Source: Ottowia thiooxydans DSM 14619 (lineage in GTDB: Bacteria; Pseudomonadota; Gammaproteobacteria; Burkholderiales; Burkholderiaceae_C). Taken from it: a DNA stretch of 64,000 bases. The stretch lies in the NCBI RefSeq assembly GCF_000422885.1, contig NZ_KE383944.1, positions 30,604-94,603 on the forward strand, given 5' to 3'. The position numbers and the translations under genes are program-made. The notes under the pieces were generated by a model. It had not been told where the DNA came from, searched no databases, and saw only the letters and a list, made by a program, of their open reading frames with translations. Numbering within the stretch: position 1 is the stretch's first letter; every line of letters begins with the position of its first letter. Below are positions 43,419 to 50,726 of this stretch, piece after piece.

Positions 43419-43492
43419 AAAAAACGGTCCGGAAAGGCAAGTCGTATCAATGATAATCGCGAGATGATGACAGCTTTTGTTTCTTGGAAGCC

Positions 43493-44017
43493 ATGAAGTC
43501 GCGCATGGCATCGCCCCGGATCGTGGTGGGCTTGGTCACGTTCGCCGTTTGGGCCGTGGCAGCAGGCAGTGCGCTCTATTGGGCCATGTATGCCGCTGGT
43601 GCCCAGAGCAGGGGCGTCCCGCCTGCTGCTGGCACGGCGCGATCCGTAGTGGTTGATAGGCAGGTGGTGGCGCGTGCACTGGGCGCCACAGCGCCCGTGG
43701 GCGGGGCAACAGCCGCTGCACCCGACGTGGTCAGCCGCTTGGCACTACGTGGCGTAGTCACGCATGATGGGCGCGGCGCAGCGCTGATTGCGGTCAGCGG
43801 CAAGCCGGCCAAACCATTTGTCCTGGGGGCCGAGGTTGATAGTGGCTGGACGCTCACCTCAGTGTCTCCGCGTACAGCGGTGCTTTCAAACAGTGGACGT
43901 GAAGCGAGTTTGCACATGCCACTGCCCGCTGCGTCATCTCCTCCAGCCAATGCGGCTACTCCGGCGTCCCCTGCAGCGCTGCCTTTGATTCCTACGTCTC
44001 CTGCGACTTCTGGTTGA
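43493..44017 (+). CDS. gspC: Type II secretion inner-membrane protein GspC (short, divergent)
   Basis: 174 residues from ATG 43493 with GGAAG upstream. One N-terminal membrane segment (VGLVTFAVWAVAAGSALYW) and a periplasmic homology region (VSRLALRGVVTHDGRGAALI...KPFVLGAEV) that in other systems contacts the secretin. No PDZ or coiled-coil domain follows; the C-terminus is Ala/Pro/Ser-rich. It is transcribed away from the rest of the gsp genes. The name rests on the HR-like region and position. Confidence 0.8.
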   Translation: MKSRMASPRIVVGLVTFAVWAVAAGSALYWAMYAAGAQSRGVPPAAGTARSVVVDRQVVARALGATAPVGGATAAAPDVVSRLALRGVVTHDGRGAALIAVSGKPAKPFVLGAEVDSGWTLTSVSPRTAVLSNSGREASLHMPLPAASSPPANAATPASPAALPLIPTSPATSG

Positions 44018-44117
44018 CTGGCTGAGAGTAGGGCTTGCAAGGGCTAGGTCCATAGAGCCATACCGTTCAAGGCTCTGTACTCATCTTTCCCCGAAAGGGA
44101 AAGACTAATATCTCGAA

Positions 44118-44551
44118 GGCCGAGCGCAGCAATGGCCCGAGTGAGTCCCCAACCCCTTGAGGCCGTGCCGAGGAGCGCAGGTCAAGGGGCCGGCCATCCG
44201 GGGGCGGGCAAGAGCACTGCAAGATGCTCTTGCTTCAAGAACTAGCTTGCGGCAGCTGTTTGAGGGTAGAGAGCGAAGCGAACGAAGCGAGTTCTGCCGC
44301 ACCGCGCCGGATGGCCGGCCCCCTTGACCGAGCACCGCAGGTTGCCCGGAGCGCAGCGCAGGGACACGGACTTGGGGTCGCATTTCTTTGGTTCCTTACT
44401 TTGTGCGAGCAAAGAAAGGGACTGCGCTGCCGGGCGCAATCCCGGCCTCCGACCTAAAGAAAAAGAGGAGAAGGTAACTATCAAGAGCTATCAACAAATC
44501 AACCGCCGCTTGCCCTCACCCCAACCCTCTCCCAGGGGGAGAGGGAGTTAA
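44118..44551 (+). repeat. Composite intergenic repeat, copy B
   Basis: Same order and orientation as copy A (9937-10370): a ~338-bp body (44118-44455), then AAATCAACCGCCGCTTGCCC and the hairpin CCCTCTCCCAGGGGGAGAGG (44525-44545). It contains extra GCCGGCCATCCGGGG-type insertions that are mutually inverted (around 44190 and 44310). Another short GGGAGAGGGTG element follows at ~44600. The whole gap between gspC and ilvA (44018-44641) holds no gene. Confidence 0.9.
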
Positions 44552-44641
44552 ACCCTTGCCTTCACCGGTTGGCCGGCCCCGCCCCACCCCACCCAAAGGG
44601 AGAGGGTGAATACACCCTCACGCGCCAAGACCCGGGCTTTC

Positions 44642-46219
44642 TTACTTCAAAAACAACTTATAAACCGGATTTTCCGTCTCCTCCACCCACGGATATCCCA
44701 ACTCATCCAGAAACACCCGAAACGCTTGATCGTCCGTATGCGGCACCTGCATACCCACCAAAATGTGCCCATAGTCGGCACCCTGGTTTCGATAATGAAA
44801 CAGCGAGATATTCCAATTGGGCCGCATCAGGCTCAGGAATTTCATCAGCGCGCCGGGCCGCTCCGGGAAAACAAAACGCAGCAGACGCTCATCGCGTGCC
44901 AAGGGAGAGTGGCCGCCAATCATGTAGCGCACGTGCTCCTTGGCCAGTTCATCCTGGGTGAGATCCAGCGTAGGAAAGCCTTGCTGTTCCAAGGCAGCGG
45001 CAATGCGCGGAGATTCACCCCTGCCTTGCGTGGTCAGCCCCACGAACACGTGTGCCCGGCCAGCAGCGGCGGCCTCGCTGATACGGTAATTAAATTCGGT
45101 CACGCTGCGCGTACCGCCTGGCAACTGGCCAATACTTTCGCAAAAGCGGCGAAAGCTGCCCCGCTCTTCAGGAACCGTCACCGCGAACAAAGCTTCGCGC
45201 TCCTCGCCAACTTCGGCGCGCTCGGCCACAAAGCGCAGCCGATCAAAATTCATGTTCGCGCCGGAGAGGATCGCCGCATAGGTTTCGCCGCTGGTATTGT
45301 GGGTTGCCACATATTGCTTGATGGCCGCCACAGCCATTGCCCCTGAGGGCTCTACGATGCTTCGGGTGTCTATGAACACATCTTTGATGGCGGCGCACAC
45401 GGCGTCGGTGTCGACCCGAATGAATTCATCCACTAGTGCACGCGTGACCCGGAAGGTCTCTTCGCCAGCCAGCTTGACTGCGGTGCCATCGGCAAACAGG
45501 CCCACATCCGACAGCGTGACCCGCTCTCCCGCCGCCACCGATTGCGCCATGGCGTCGGAGTCGATCATCTGGACTCCGATCACCTTGATATCCGGGCGCA
45601 CAGCTTTGATGTAGCTCGCCACACCACTGATGAGGCCACCACCGCCGATCGCGACGAACACCGCATTGAGTGGCCCCTGGTGCTGACGCAGGATTTCCAT
45701 GGCGATCGTGCCTTGCCCGGCGATCACGAGCGGGTCGTCGAACGGATGGATGAAAGTCAGTCCTTGCTCGCGCTGCAACTTGACTGAATGGTCGTAGGCG
45801 TCGGAGTAGCTTTCACCCTGCAACACAACCTCTCCGCCGAGTGCTTTGACTGCATCCACCTTGAGTTGCGGGGTGGTCACCGGCATCACGATGACAGCGC
45901 GTGTGCCTAGCTTTTTGGCAGACAGAGACACCCCCTGTGCGTGGTTGCCGGCGGAAGCACAGATGACCCCATTGCTGAGCTGCTCAGGCGTCAGGTGCAC
46001 CATTTTGTTATAGGCACCGCGAAGCTTGAAGGAAAACACCGGCTGCTGGTCTTCTCGCTTCAAAAGCACTTTATTGTTCAGACGGCGACTCAGCGCCTGC
46101 GCAGGGGCAAGGTCTGACTCAATGGCCACGTCGTACACGCGCGCCGTGAGTACCTGTTTCAAATAGTCGGTATTGGTGAGGCCATGCGTATCGCTGGCCT
46201 GCTTGGGAAAAGAAGTCAT
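44642..46219 (-). CDS. ilvA: Threonine ammonia-lyase (biosynthetic threonine deaminase)
   Basis: 525 residues from ATG 46219, preceded by AAGGA. Deaminates threonine to 2-oxobutanoate, the first step to isoleucine. The PLP lysine is in FSFKLRGAYNKM, the phosphate loop SAGNHAQGV and the GGGGLISG motif are present. Two C-terminal ACT-like regulatory domains (~residues 330-510, with VPEERGSFRRFCESIG and FPERPGALMKFLSLM) indicate isoleucine/valine allostery as in E. coli IlvA. It has a long 5' leader with repeats and hairpins. Confidence 0.96.
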   Translation of the reverse strand: MTSFPKQASDTHGLTNTDYLKQVLTARVYDVAIESDLAPAQALSRRLNNKVLLKREDQQPVFSFKLRGAYNKMVHLTPEQLSNGVICASAGNHAQGVSLSAKKLGTRAVIVMPVTTPQLKVDAVKALGGEVVLQGESYSDAYDHSVKLQREQGLTFIHPFDDPLVIAGQGTIAMEILRQHQGPLNAVFVAIGGGGLISGVASYIKAVRPDIKVIGVQMIDSDAMAQSVAAGERVTLSDVGLFADGTAVKLAGEETFRVTRALVDEFIRVDTDAVCAAIKDVFIDTRSIVEPSGAMAVAAIKQYVATHNTSGETYAAILSGANMNFDRLRFVAERAEVGEEREALFAVTVPEERGSFRRFCESIGQLPGGTRSVTEFNYRISEAAAAGRAHVFVGLTTQGRGESPRIAAALEQQGFPTLDLTQDELAKEHVRYMIGGHSPLARDERLLRFVFPERPGALMKFLSLMRPNWNISLFHYRNQGADYGHILVGMQVPHTDDQAFRVFLDELGYPWVEETENPVYKLFLK

Positions 46220-46261
46220 GGCAGTCCTTGGAAGGACGCCATCATAGGCGTGCTGGAGGAT

Positions 46262-46335
46262 GGCCCCCACGCTTCCCCGCTTCGCGCGGTCCGCTGCCCC
46301 CCGAGGGGGTCGCATTTTCATCTTGGGGCGGCCCG
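46262..46335 (-). repeat. Dispersed GC-rich repeat, copy 2 (ilvA leader)
   Basis: Inverted relative to copy 1 (1676-1746): GGCCCCCACGCTTCCCCGCTTCG ... GCTGCCCCCCGAGGGGG ... TTCATCTTGGGGCGGCC, shown here in short pieces. It lies just upstream of the ilvA start, inside the presumed leader. Confidence 0.75.
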
Positions 46336-46348
46336 GCGATGCAAACGT

Positions 46349-46438
46349 TGCCCCCACGCTGCCCCGCTTCGCGAGGTCCGCTGCCCTCCGAGGTACCGAA
46401 GCCGGCCGCGGCGATTTTCATCTTGGGGACGGCCCGGC
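46349..46438 (-). repeat. Dispersed GC-rich repeat, copy 3 (ilvA leader)
   Basis: Diverged neighbour of copy 2, in the same orientation, starting TGCCCCCACGCTGCCCCGC and ending TTTTCATCTTGGGGACGGCC. It has an extra ~15-bp GTACCGAAGCCGGCCGCGG insert in the middle. Copies 2 and 3 form a tandem pair. Confidence 0.7.
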
Positions 46439-46454
46439 GATGAAACGCTTCAGA

Positions 46455-46543
46455 CAAAAAAAACCCCGAGGCCTTGCGGCATCGAGGTTTGAATCCACCT
46501 TTTGAAGGGGTGGAGGAGACAACCGTTAGCAGGGAAACCCTGC
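46455..46543 (-). ncRNA. Candidate structured leader or small RNA with terminator, upstream of ilvA
   Basis: On the minus strand, read 5' to 3', are three hairpins: GCAGGG-TTT-CCCTGC (46543-46529), CCACC...GGTGG (46513-46495), and a GC-rich stem AACCTCGATGCC/GGCCTCGGGGTT (46489-46462). The last is followed by eight or nine T residues (46463-46455), a good Rho-independent terminator. A TACACT -10-like hexamer lies shortly upstream (~46552-46557). A 7-codon ATG...TAA frame (MQAGFPC) spans hairpin 1 but has no Ile, Leu or Val codons. Either an attenuator of ilvA or a short independent RNA. Confidence 0.5.
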
Positions 46544-46582
46544 TTGCATGACGCTAGTGTAGCGAAAAGCACGGTGATCTGC

Positions 46583-46613
46583 AGGTGATTTGTTGCAACG
46601 CAACAAATCACCT
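46583..46613. repeat. 14-bp-arm inverted repeat AGGTGATTTGTTGC/GCAACAAATCACCT
   Basis: Perfect inverted repeat with a 3-base AAC centre, about 90 bp upstream of the osmC start and upstream of the candidate ilvA leader RNA. Its inner TTGTTGC...GCAACAA recurs at 47858-47881. No T-run follows. It may be an operator for a dimeric regulator of the divergent units or a stable RNA hairpin. Confidence 0.5.
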
Positions 46614-46704
46614 TTCAAAAAGTGCGCATTTTTGGCGCCCAGCAGGGGGGAATGTGCCAAATCCGCTACGCTTATCCCTAACTTTCAATAAAAAAGAGTC
46701 GTAT

Positions 46705-47157
46705 ATGGAATGCACCGTGAGTTGGACAGGCGCCGCTGGTACGCGCTCAGGCATGGGTTTCGTGGCCGAAACCGGTTCGGGTCACGTGATTGCGATGGAT
46801 GGGGCGCCTGATGCAGCCAAGCCAGAAAATGGGGGCCAGAATCTTGCCCCACGTCCTATGGAAACGCTGCTGGCCGGCACGGGCGGCTGCACGGCTTATG
46901 ACGTGGTCCTCATCTTGAAGCGTGGGCGGCACGATGTGCGTGGGTGTTCAGTCAAACTCACGAGCGAGCGCGCCGAAACCGATCCCAAGGTGTTCACCAG
47001 CATTCACATGCATTTCACGGTCATCGCCAAGGGCTTGTCGCCTCAGGTGGTGGAACGGGCGATTGCGCTCAGTCACGACAAATACTGCTCAGCCACCATC
47101 ATGTTGGGCAAGACGGCAGAAATTACTACTTCGTTCGAGCTGGTCGAGCCGGCGTAA
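46705..47157 (+). CDS. OsmC-family protein (YhfA-like)
   Basis: 150 residues from ATG 46705. Both conserved cysteines are present, in TGGCTAYDVV and SHDKYCSATIML, spaced as in the YhfA/OsmC group rather than Ohr. The N-terminal strand pair carries GAAGTRSGMGFVAETGSGH. Cytoplasmic thiol protein, substrate not known; YhfA-type proteins are less clearly peroxidases. It stands alone on the plus strand, convergent with coq7 (31-bp gap). Confidence 0.87.
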   Translation: MECTVSWTGAAGTRSGMGFVAETGSGHVIAMDGAPDAAKPENGGQNLAPRPMETLLAGTGGCTAYDVVLILKRGRHDVRGCSVKLTSERAETDPKVFTSIHMHFTVIAKGLSPQVVERAIALSHDKYCSATIMLGKTAEITTSFELVEPA

Positions 47158-47188
47158 GAAAGCCTCTACGCTCGCCAGATCAGCCCAT

Positions 47189-47824
47189 TCACACGTAATG
47201 GGCTGTACCGGTCATGACACGGGCCGCCAGGCGCATCAACTGGCGCACCGGTAAGGGCAGCTCTACGCCACCGGCAAGCAGCGCGGCATCGGCGTGATGC
47301 GCTTCATCTTCTTGCATTTGCGCCACGATGGCTCGTGAGGCGGTGTCGTGTGCGGGGAGTCGATCCAGGTGGCTTCCCAGGTGTTCTGCGACTTGGCGCT
47401 CAGTCTCCACCACGAAGCCCAGGCTCAACGCGTCTCCACCTACTCGTCCGGCCACCAAGCCGATGCCGAAAGCGCCTGCATACCAAAGCGGATTGAGCAG
47501 CGAAGGCCGGTCTCCCAACTCCTCCAATCGTTCGCTGGTCCAGGCGAGGTGATCCGTCTCTTCGCGTGCGGCAGCTTCCAGTTGTTGGCGCAATGTGTCG
47601 TTTTTTGTCGTCATCGCTTGCGATGTATAGAGCGCTTGAGCGCACACCTCGCCTACATGATTGACGCGCATCAGAGCGCCTGAAAGGCGGCGCTCGGCAG
47701 GTGAAAGCGTACCGCTTTCAGCGCCATTTTCAGGGGCAGGCGTAGGGCGCGCGGCTCGCGGAACAGCGAACAAGGTGCGCATGCCGCTATCCACGGCGCA
47801 GAGCAGTCGGTCGGTGAAGTTCAT
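47189..47824 (-). CDS. coq7: 2-polyprenyl-3-methyl-6-methoxy-1,4-benzoquinone monooxygenase Coq7
   Basis: 211 residues from ATG 47824. Diiron hydroxylase of ubiquinone synthesis (demethoxyubiquinone step). Ligands are visible as E59 (NHVGEV), E89/H92 (EETDHL), E142 (VETERQ) and E174/H177 (DEAHHA), the full COQ7 set. Membrane-associated through helices. This replaces UbiF in many betaproteobacteria, and a second ubiquinone-type monooxygenase gene is at 54455. The frame stays open far upstream across the porin gene, which is only an antisense effect. Confidence 0.93.
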   Translation of the reverse strand: MNFTDRLLCAVDSGMRTLFAVPRAARPTPAPENGAESGTLSPAERRLSGALMRVNHVGEVCAQALYTSQAMTTKNDTLRQQLEAAAREETDHLAWTSERLEELGDRPSLLNPLWYAGAFGIGLVAGRVGGDALSLGFVVETERQVAEHLGSHLDRLPAHDTASRAIVAQMQEDEAHHADAALLAGGVELPLPVRQLMRLAARVMTGTAHYV

Positions 47825-47857
47825 GGGGTAATGGTAAGGGTTAGAGCGGATTGACGG

Positions 47858-47881
47858 TTTTGTTGCTGCGTTGCAACAAAA
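47858..47881. repeat. Inverted repeat TTTTGTTGC/GCAACAAAA
   Basis: Perfect 9-bp arms with a 6-base centre, 34 bp upstream of the coq7 start and about 160 bp upstream of the porin. Its inner half-sites match the inverted repeat at 46583-46613, suggesting a shared binding protein. Confidence 0.45.
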
Positions 47882-48043
47882 ATGTTCCTCGGTTGATAAA
47901 AGACGGTTCTGTCTTTTTCGCGTCACCGCATCTTGGTGCAATGGCTCACAGCTTCCCGTTTGCGTGGAGGTTGGCCCGGCGGCGGTGGCGACACAAGCAA
48001 TGCCTCGGCGCCTGTTCGCATATTTCAACTCTGGAGAACCCCA

Positions 48044-48982
48044 ATGAAAAAAACTCTGCTCGCCTTGGCAGTCTTGGCCGTGTCTGGCGCCGCGATGGCC
48101 CAATCTTCCGTAACCCTTTATGGCGTGGCCGATGCTGGCCTTGGCAGAATCAAAACCGGTTCGACCGGCACTTCTCCTGCAAACGATGCTTCCAACCAGA
48201 CAGAGTTCATCAGCGGCAGCCGGATGAACAACGGCGACAGCCGCATCGGCGTGCGTGGCGTTGAAGATGTCGGCGGTGGCTTGAAAGTCGGTTTCAATTT
48301 TGAATCCGGTCTCGACCTCGACAACGGTAACGCGACCACTACCGCCTTCTGGGCTCGCCAAGCCAACGTGTGGTTGGGTGGCAACTGGGGTACTTTCAAG
48401 ATGGGTCGCGCTTTCTCGCCCAGCTACGGCGGCGTGGCTGTCTGGGAGCTGACCGGCGCTTCCAACTATTCCGTGGTCGCCAACACGTTCAACTACGGTG
48501 GTTCTGGTTCGCGCAACAATAGCCAGTTCAGCTATAAGACACCCGGTGGTCTGGGTGGTTTCAGCGCCGAATTGGGCTACATCACGAAGGCTGACAATGC
48601 CGCCAAGGCCAAGTGGGACTTCAACGTCATCTATGCCAACGGTCCGATCAGCGCGGCATTCACGGCCAACAAGCAGCAGCAAGACAAAACCGGCTATACC
48701 TTGGGCGGTAAGTACGACTTCGGCTCTTTTGCAGTGGCTGCTTCCTACAACGATGCACGTAAGGTGCGCCGTGGCTTCACGATCGGTGGAACGGCCAAGT
48801 TCGGTGCTTTCAGTGTGACGGCAGATGTCGCACGCGACACCAAGAGCCAGTCTGGTAAAAAATTCACCAACGTTCTGTTGGAGGGAAAATACGCTTTGTC
48901 TAAGCGCACCTTCGTGTATTTGGCCGGTTTGCGTCTGGATGGATCCACCAACTACGGTGTTGGCGTTCGCCACAACTTCTGA
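48044..48982 (+). CDS. Outer-membrane porin, copy 1
   Basis: 312 residues. Signal peptide [20 protein letters not shown], then the typical opening [14 protein letters not shown], alternating beta-strand pattern, [14 protein letters not shown], and a terminal strand ending in phenylalanine (GVGVRHNF). General trimeric 16-stranded porin of the betaproteobacterial (Gram-negative porin 4) family. Start supported by GGAGAA. The closest relative in the window is the next gene, which shares nearly the same N- and C-termini. Confidence 0.94.
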   Translation: MKKTLLALAVLAVSGAAMAQSSVTLYGVADAGLGRIKTGSTGTSPANDASNQTEFISGSRMNNGDSRIGVRGVEDVGGGLKVGFNFESGLDLDNGNATTTAFWARQANVWLGGNWGTFKMGRAFSPSYGGVAVWELTGASNYSVVANTFNYGGSGSRNNSQFSYKTPGGLGGFSAELGYITKADNAAKAKWDFNVIYANGPISAAFTANKQQQDKTGYTLGGKYDFGSFAVAASYNDARKVRRGFTIGGTAKFGAFSVTADVARDTKSQSGKKFTNVLLEGKYALSKRTFVYLAGLRLDGSTNYGVGVRHNF

Positions 48983-49314
48983 TTGGCGTGTCCGATAAGC
49001 TGGCGTAGCTGAAGTCAGCTTGCCAGTTGAGCCAGTTGATAGAGGCGGAACGACGAGAGTTGATTCCGCCGCAAGATCTCCTCTTGGTTGTTACATTCGT
49101 TGTAGATTGCCCACGGGTTACCCGCTCGTGTTGTCCTGGTGCAACGAAACGGCCCGGACAAGCGCGATTCATTACCGAAGCCTTTGCAAGTTGTTGGCAG
49201 GTCTGGTGCAATAGCAACAACTTCCCAACAGGGGAGGTTGGCCCGGGGAACCGGCGGGAATCGCAGACGGACCCTTCGCACCGGCGCCCTATGTTTAACC
49301 TTGGAGAACTTGCA
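48983..49314 (+). other. Inter-porin region with conserved leader
   Basis: No gene. The last ~85 bases resemble the leader of porin 1: GGAGGTTGGCCCGG occurs at 49233-49246 and at 47966-47979, each about 80 bp before an ATG, and both leaders share GGCGCC and GGAGAAC near the start codon. Inverted repeats AGCTGA-AG-TCAGCT (~49007) and GGCGGAA...TTCCGCC (~49044-49070) could end the first porin transcript. Confidence 0.6.
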
Positions 49315-50250
49315 ATGAAAAAATCTCTGATTGCCTTGGCAGTGCTGGCTGCCTCCGGTGCCGCGATGGCTCAATCTTCCGTGACTTTGTATGGTGTGGC
49401 TGATGCTGCCATCACCAAACAATCAGGCTCTGGCACCCAAATGAGCAGCGGCACTAGCGGCTTGCCTGGTCAAGTGAGCATGACCAACGGCACTTCCCGT
49501 CTGGGCGTGCGTGGCGTTGAAGATCTGGGCGGCGGCTTGAAAGCTGGCTTTAACTTTGAAACCGGTCTGTCGCTGGAAGACGGCGCTAACAGTGCTGCTG
49601 GTGGTGGCTTCTGGGGCCGTTCCGCTCACCTGTGGTTGGGTGGCAACTGGGGTACCTTCAAAATGGGTCGCTCTTTGAACCCATCGTTCTACGGCGTGTC
49701 ACAAGGCTGGGAACTGACTGGCGCTGCGAACTACAACGTTCTGAGCAACACTTTCCGTTGGGCTGGTGCTGGTCCTCGTAACAGCAGCCAATTCAGCTAC
49801 AAATCACCTTCTTTCGGTGGTTTCACTGGCGAACTGGCCTACATTGCCAAGCCTGACAACGGCGGCGCCGCTAAATGGGATGCCAACGTAATTTACGCAA
49901 ACGGCCCTATCTCTGCCGCTATTGCTGCTAACAAAGTTACGAACGGCAAAACCAACTACGCTTTCGGCGGTAAATACAACTTCGGTTCGTTTATCCTGGC
50001 TGCTTCGTACAACGCTCGTAAAGACGGCGTGCGTCGTGAAGGCTTCGAAATCGGCGGTACAGCTCTGTTCGGCGCGTTCAGCGTGACAGCTGACATCACA
50101 CGTGATCGTCGCAACGACGCTGGCAAAAAGCACACCAACGTGTTGCTGGAAGGCAAATACGCTCTGTCCAAACGCACTTTCGTGTACTTGGCTGGTCTGC
50201 GTCTTGACGGCACCAACAACTACGGTTTGGGCGTTCGCCACAACTTCTGA
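49315..50250 (+). CDS. Outer-membrane porin, copy 2
   Basis: 311 residues. Signal peptide MKKSLIALAVLAASGAAMAQ, then [29 protein letters not shown] and C-terminal GLGVRHNF. A tandem paralogue of the preceding porin; most divergence is in segments that would be surface loops (residues ~30-55). Codon use is more uniform and less GC-rich at third positions than porin 1, as in strongly expressed genes. A strong terminator follows. Confidence 0.95.
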   Translation: MKKSLIALAVLAASGAAMAQSSVTLYGVADAAITKQSGSGTQMSSGTSGLPGQVSMTNGTSRLGVRGVEDLGGGLKAGFNFETGLSLEDGANSAAGGGFWGRSAHLWLGGNWGTFKMGRSLNPSFYGVSQGWELTGAANYNVLSNTFRWAGAGPRNSSQFSYKSPSFGGFTGELAYIAKPDNGGAAKWDANVIYANGPISAAIAANKVTNGKTNYAFGGKYNFGSFILAASYNARKDGVRREGFEIGGTALFGAFSVTADITRDRRNDAGKKHTNVLLEGKYALSKRTFVYLAGLRLDGTNNYGLGVRHNF

Positions 50251-50316
50251 TTTTGATGCTGTAGCACCGGCCGCCCCACAAGGCGGTCTGCGTGAAACAG
50301 CTCAGGATCTTTTAAA

Positions 50317-50339
50317 AACCGCCTTCGGGCGGTTTTTTT
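50317..50339 (+). terminator. Rho-independent terminator after porin 2
   Basis: ACCGCC-TTCG-GGCGGT stem with a UUCG tetraloop followed by seven or more T residues. A textbook intrinsic terminator, about 68 bp after the porin stop. Confidence 0.93.
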
Positions 50340-50726
50340 GTGGGCGTGAGTTTTATGGCTGCCATTTGAAAGGGCGCCGTTGGGGAAAGATCTCATTTCC
50401 TGAGGCCAATGTGCGTGAAGGCCTCCGCAATCACTCCGAACCGGCTATGCGTTTGGCCCCGGAAGTCATGCAACTGCTACGAAATCACAGCACAGCCTTC
50501 CAGGACGCGAGCGGGAAATTCGCTCGCAAAAGGAAACTTCCCAAAATCCGTCTGGCGCAAGGGAAAGCCTCGCGGCATTCAATCGGTGTCGCGATTGGTA
50601 GAGTGCATGCACTCGCTTGCGATGTTCAGCGCTCTCTCACATGGGGAGCGTGAGCGGGCGAGCTGATGAACAGGCGCCGAATGACTCATCAGCAGCCGGA
50701 AGAACGCGAGTACAAACTGCGCGGTT
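50340..50726. other. Gene-free stretch between the porin terminator and the DUF3108 gene
   Basis: About 390 bases without a convincing gene. It contains one 7-bp inverted repeat GCGAGCG/CGCTCGC (50507-50527) with no T-run. Possible short reading frames here have no recognisable protein signature or good ribosome-binding site. Confidence 0.5.

Noticed and set aside
43441-43470. Fur-box-like ATGATAATCGCGA between gspC and gspG
   Set aside because: Fewer than two intact hexamer repeats of the Fur consensus are present, and no iron-related gene is nearby.
46480-46513. tRNA T-arm-like GAGGTTTGAATCCACC in the ilvA leader
   Set aside because: Only the T-arm resemblance exists. No acceptor, D or anticodon arm can be assembled around it, and the bases are explained by the hairpins.
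47825-48973. Very long open frame antisense to porin 1, continuing into coq7
   Set aside because: It has no start near a ribosome-binding site, its residues do not resemble a protein, and it mirrors the codon bias of the porin. Coq7 starts at 47824.
50409-50666. 85-codon plus-strand frame after porin 2
   Set aside because: Follows a strong terminator, has no ribosome-binding site and unusual composition, and no family is recognised.
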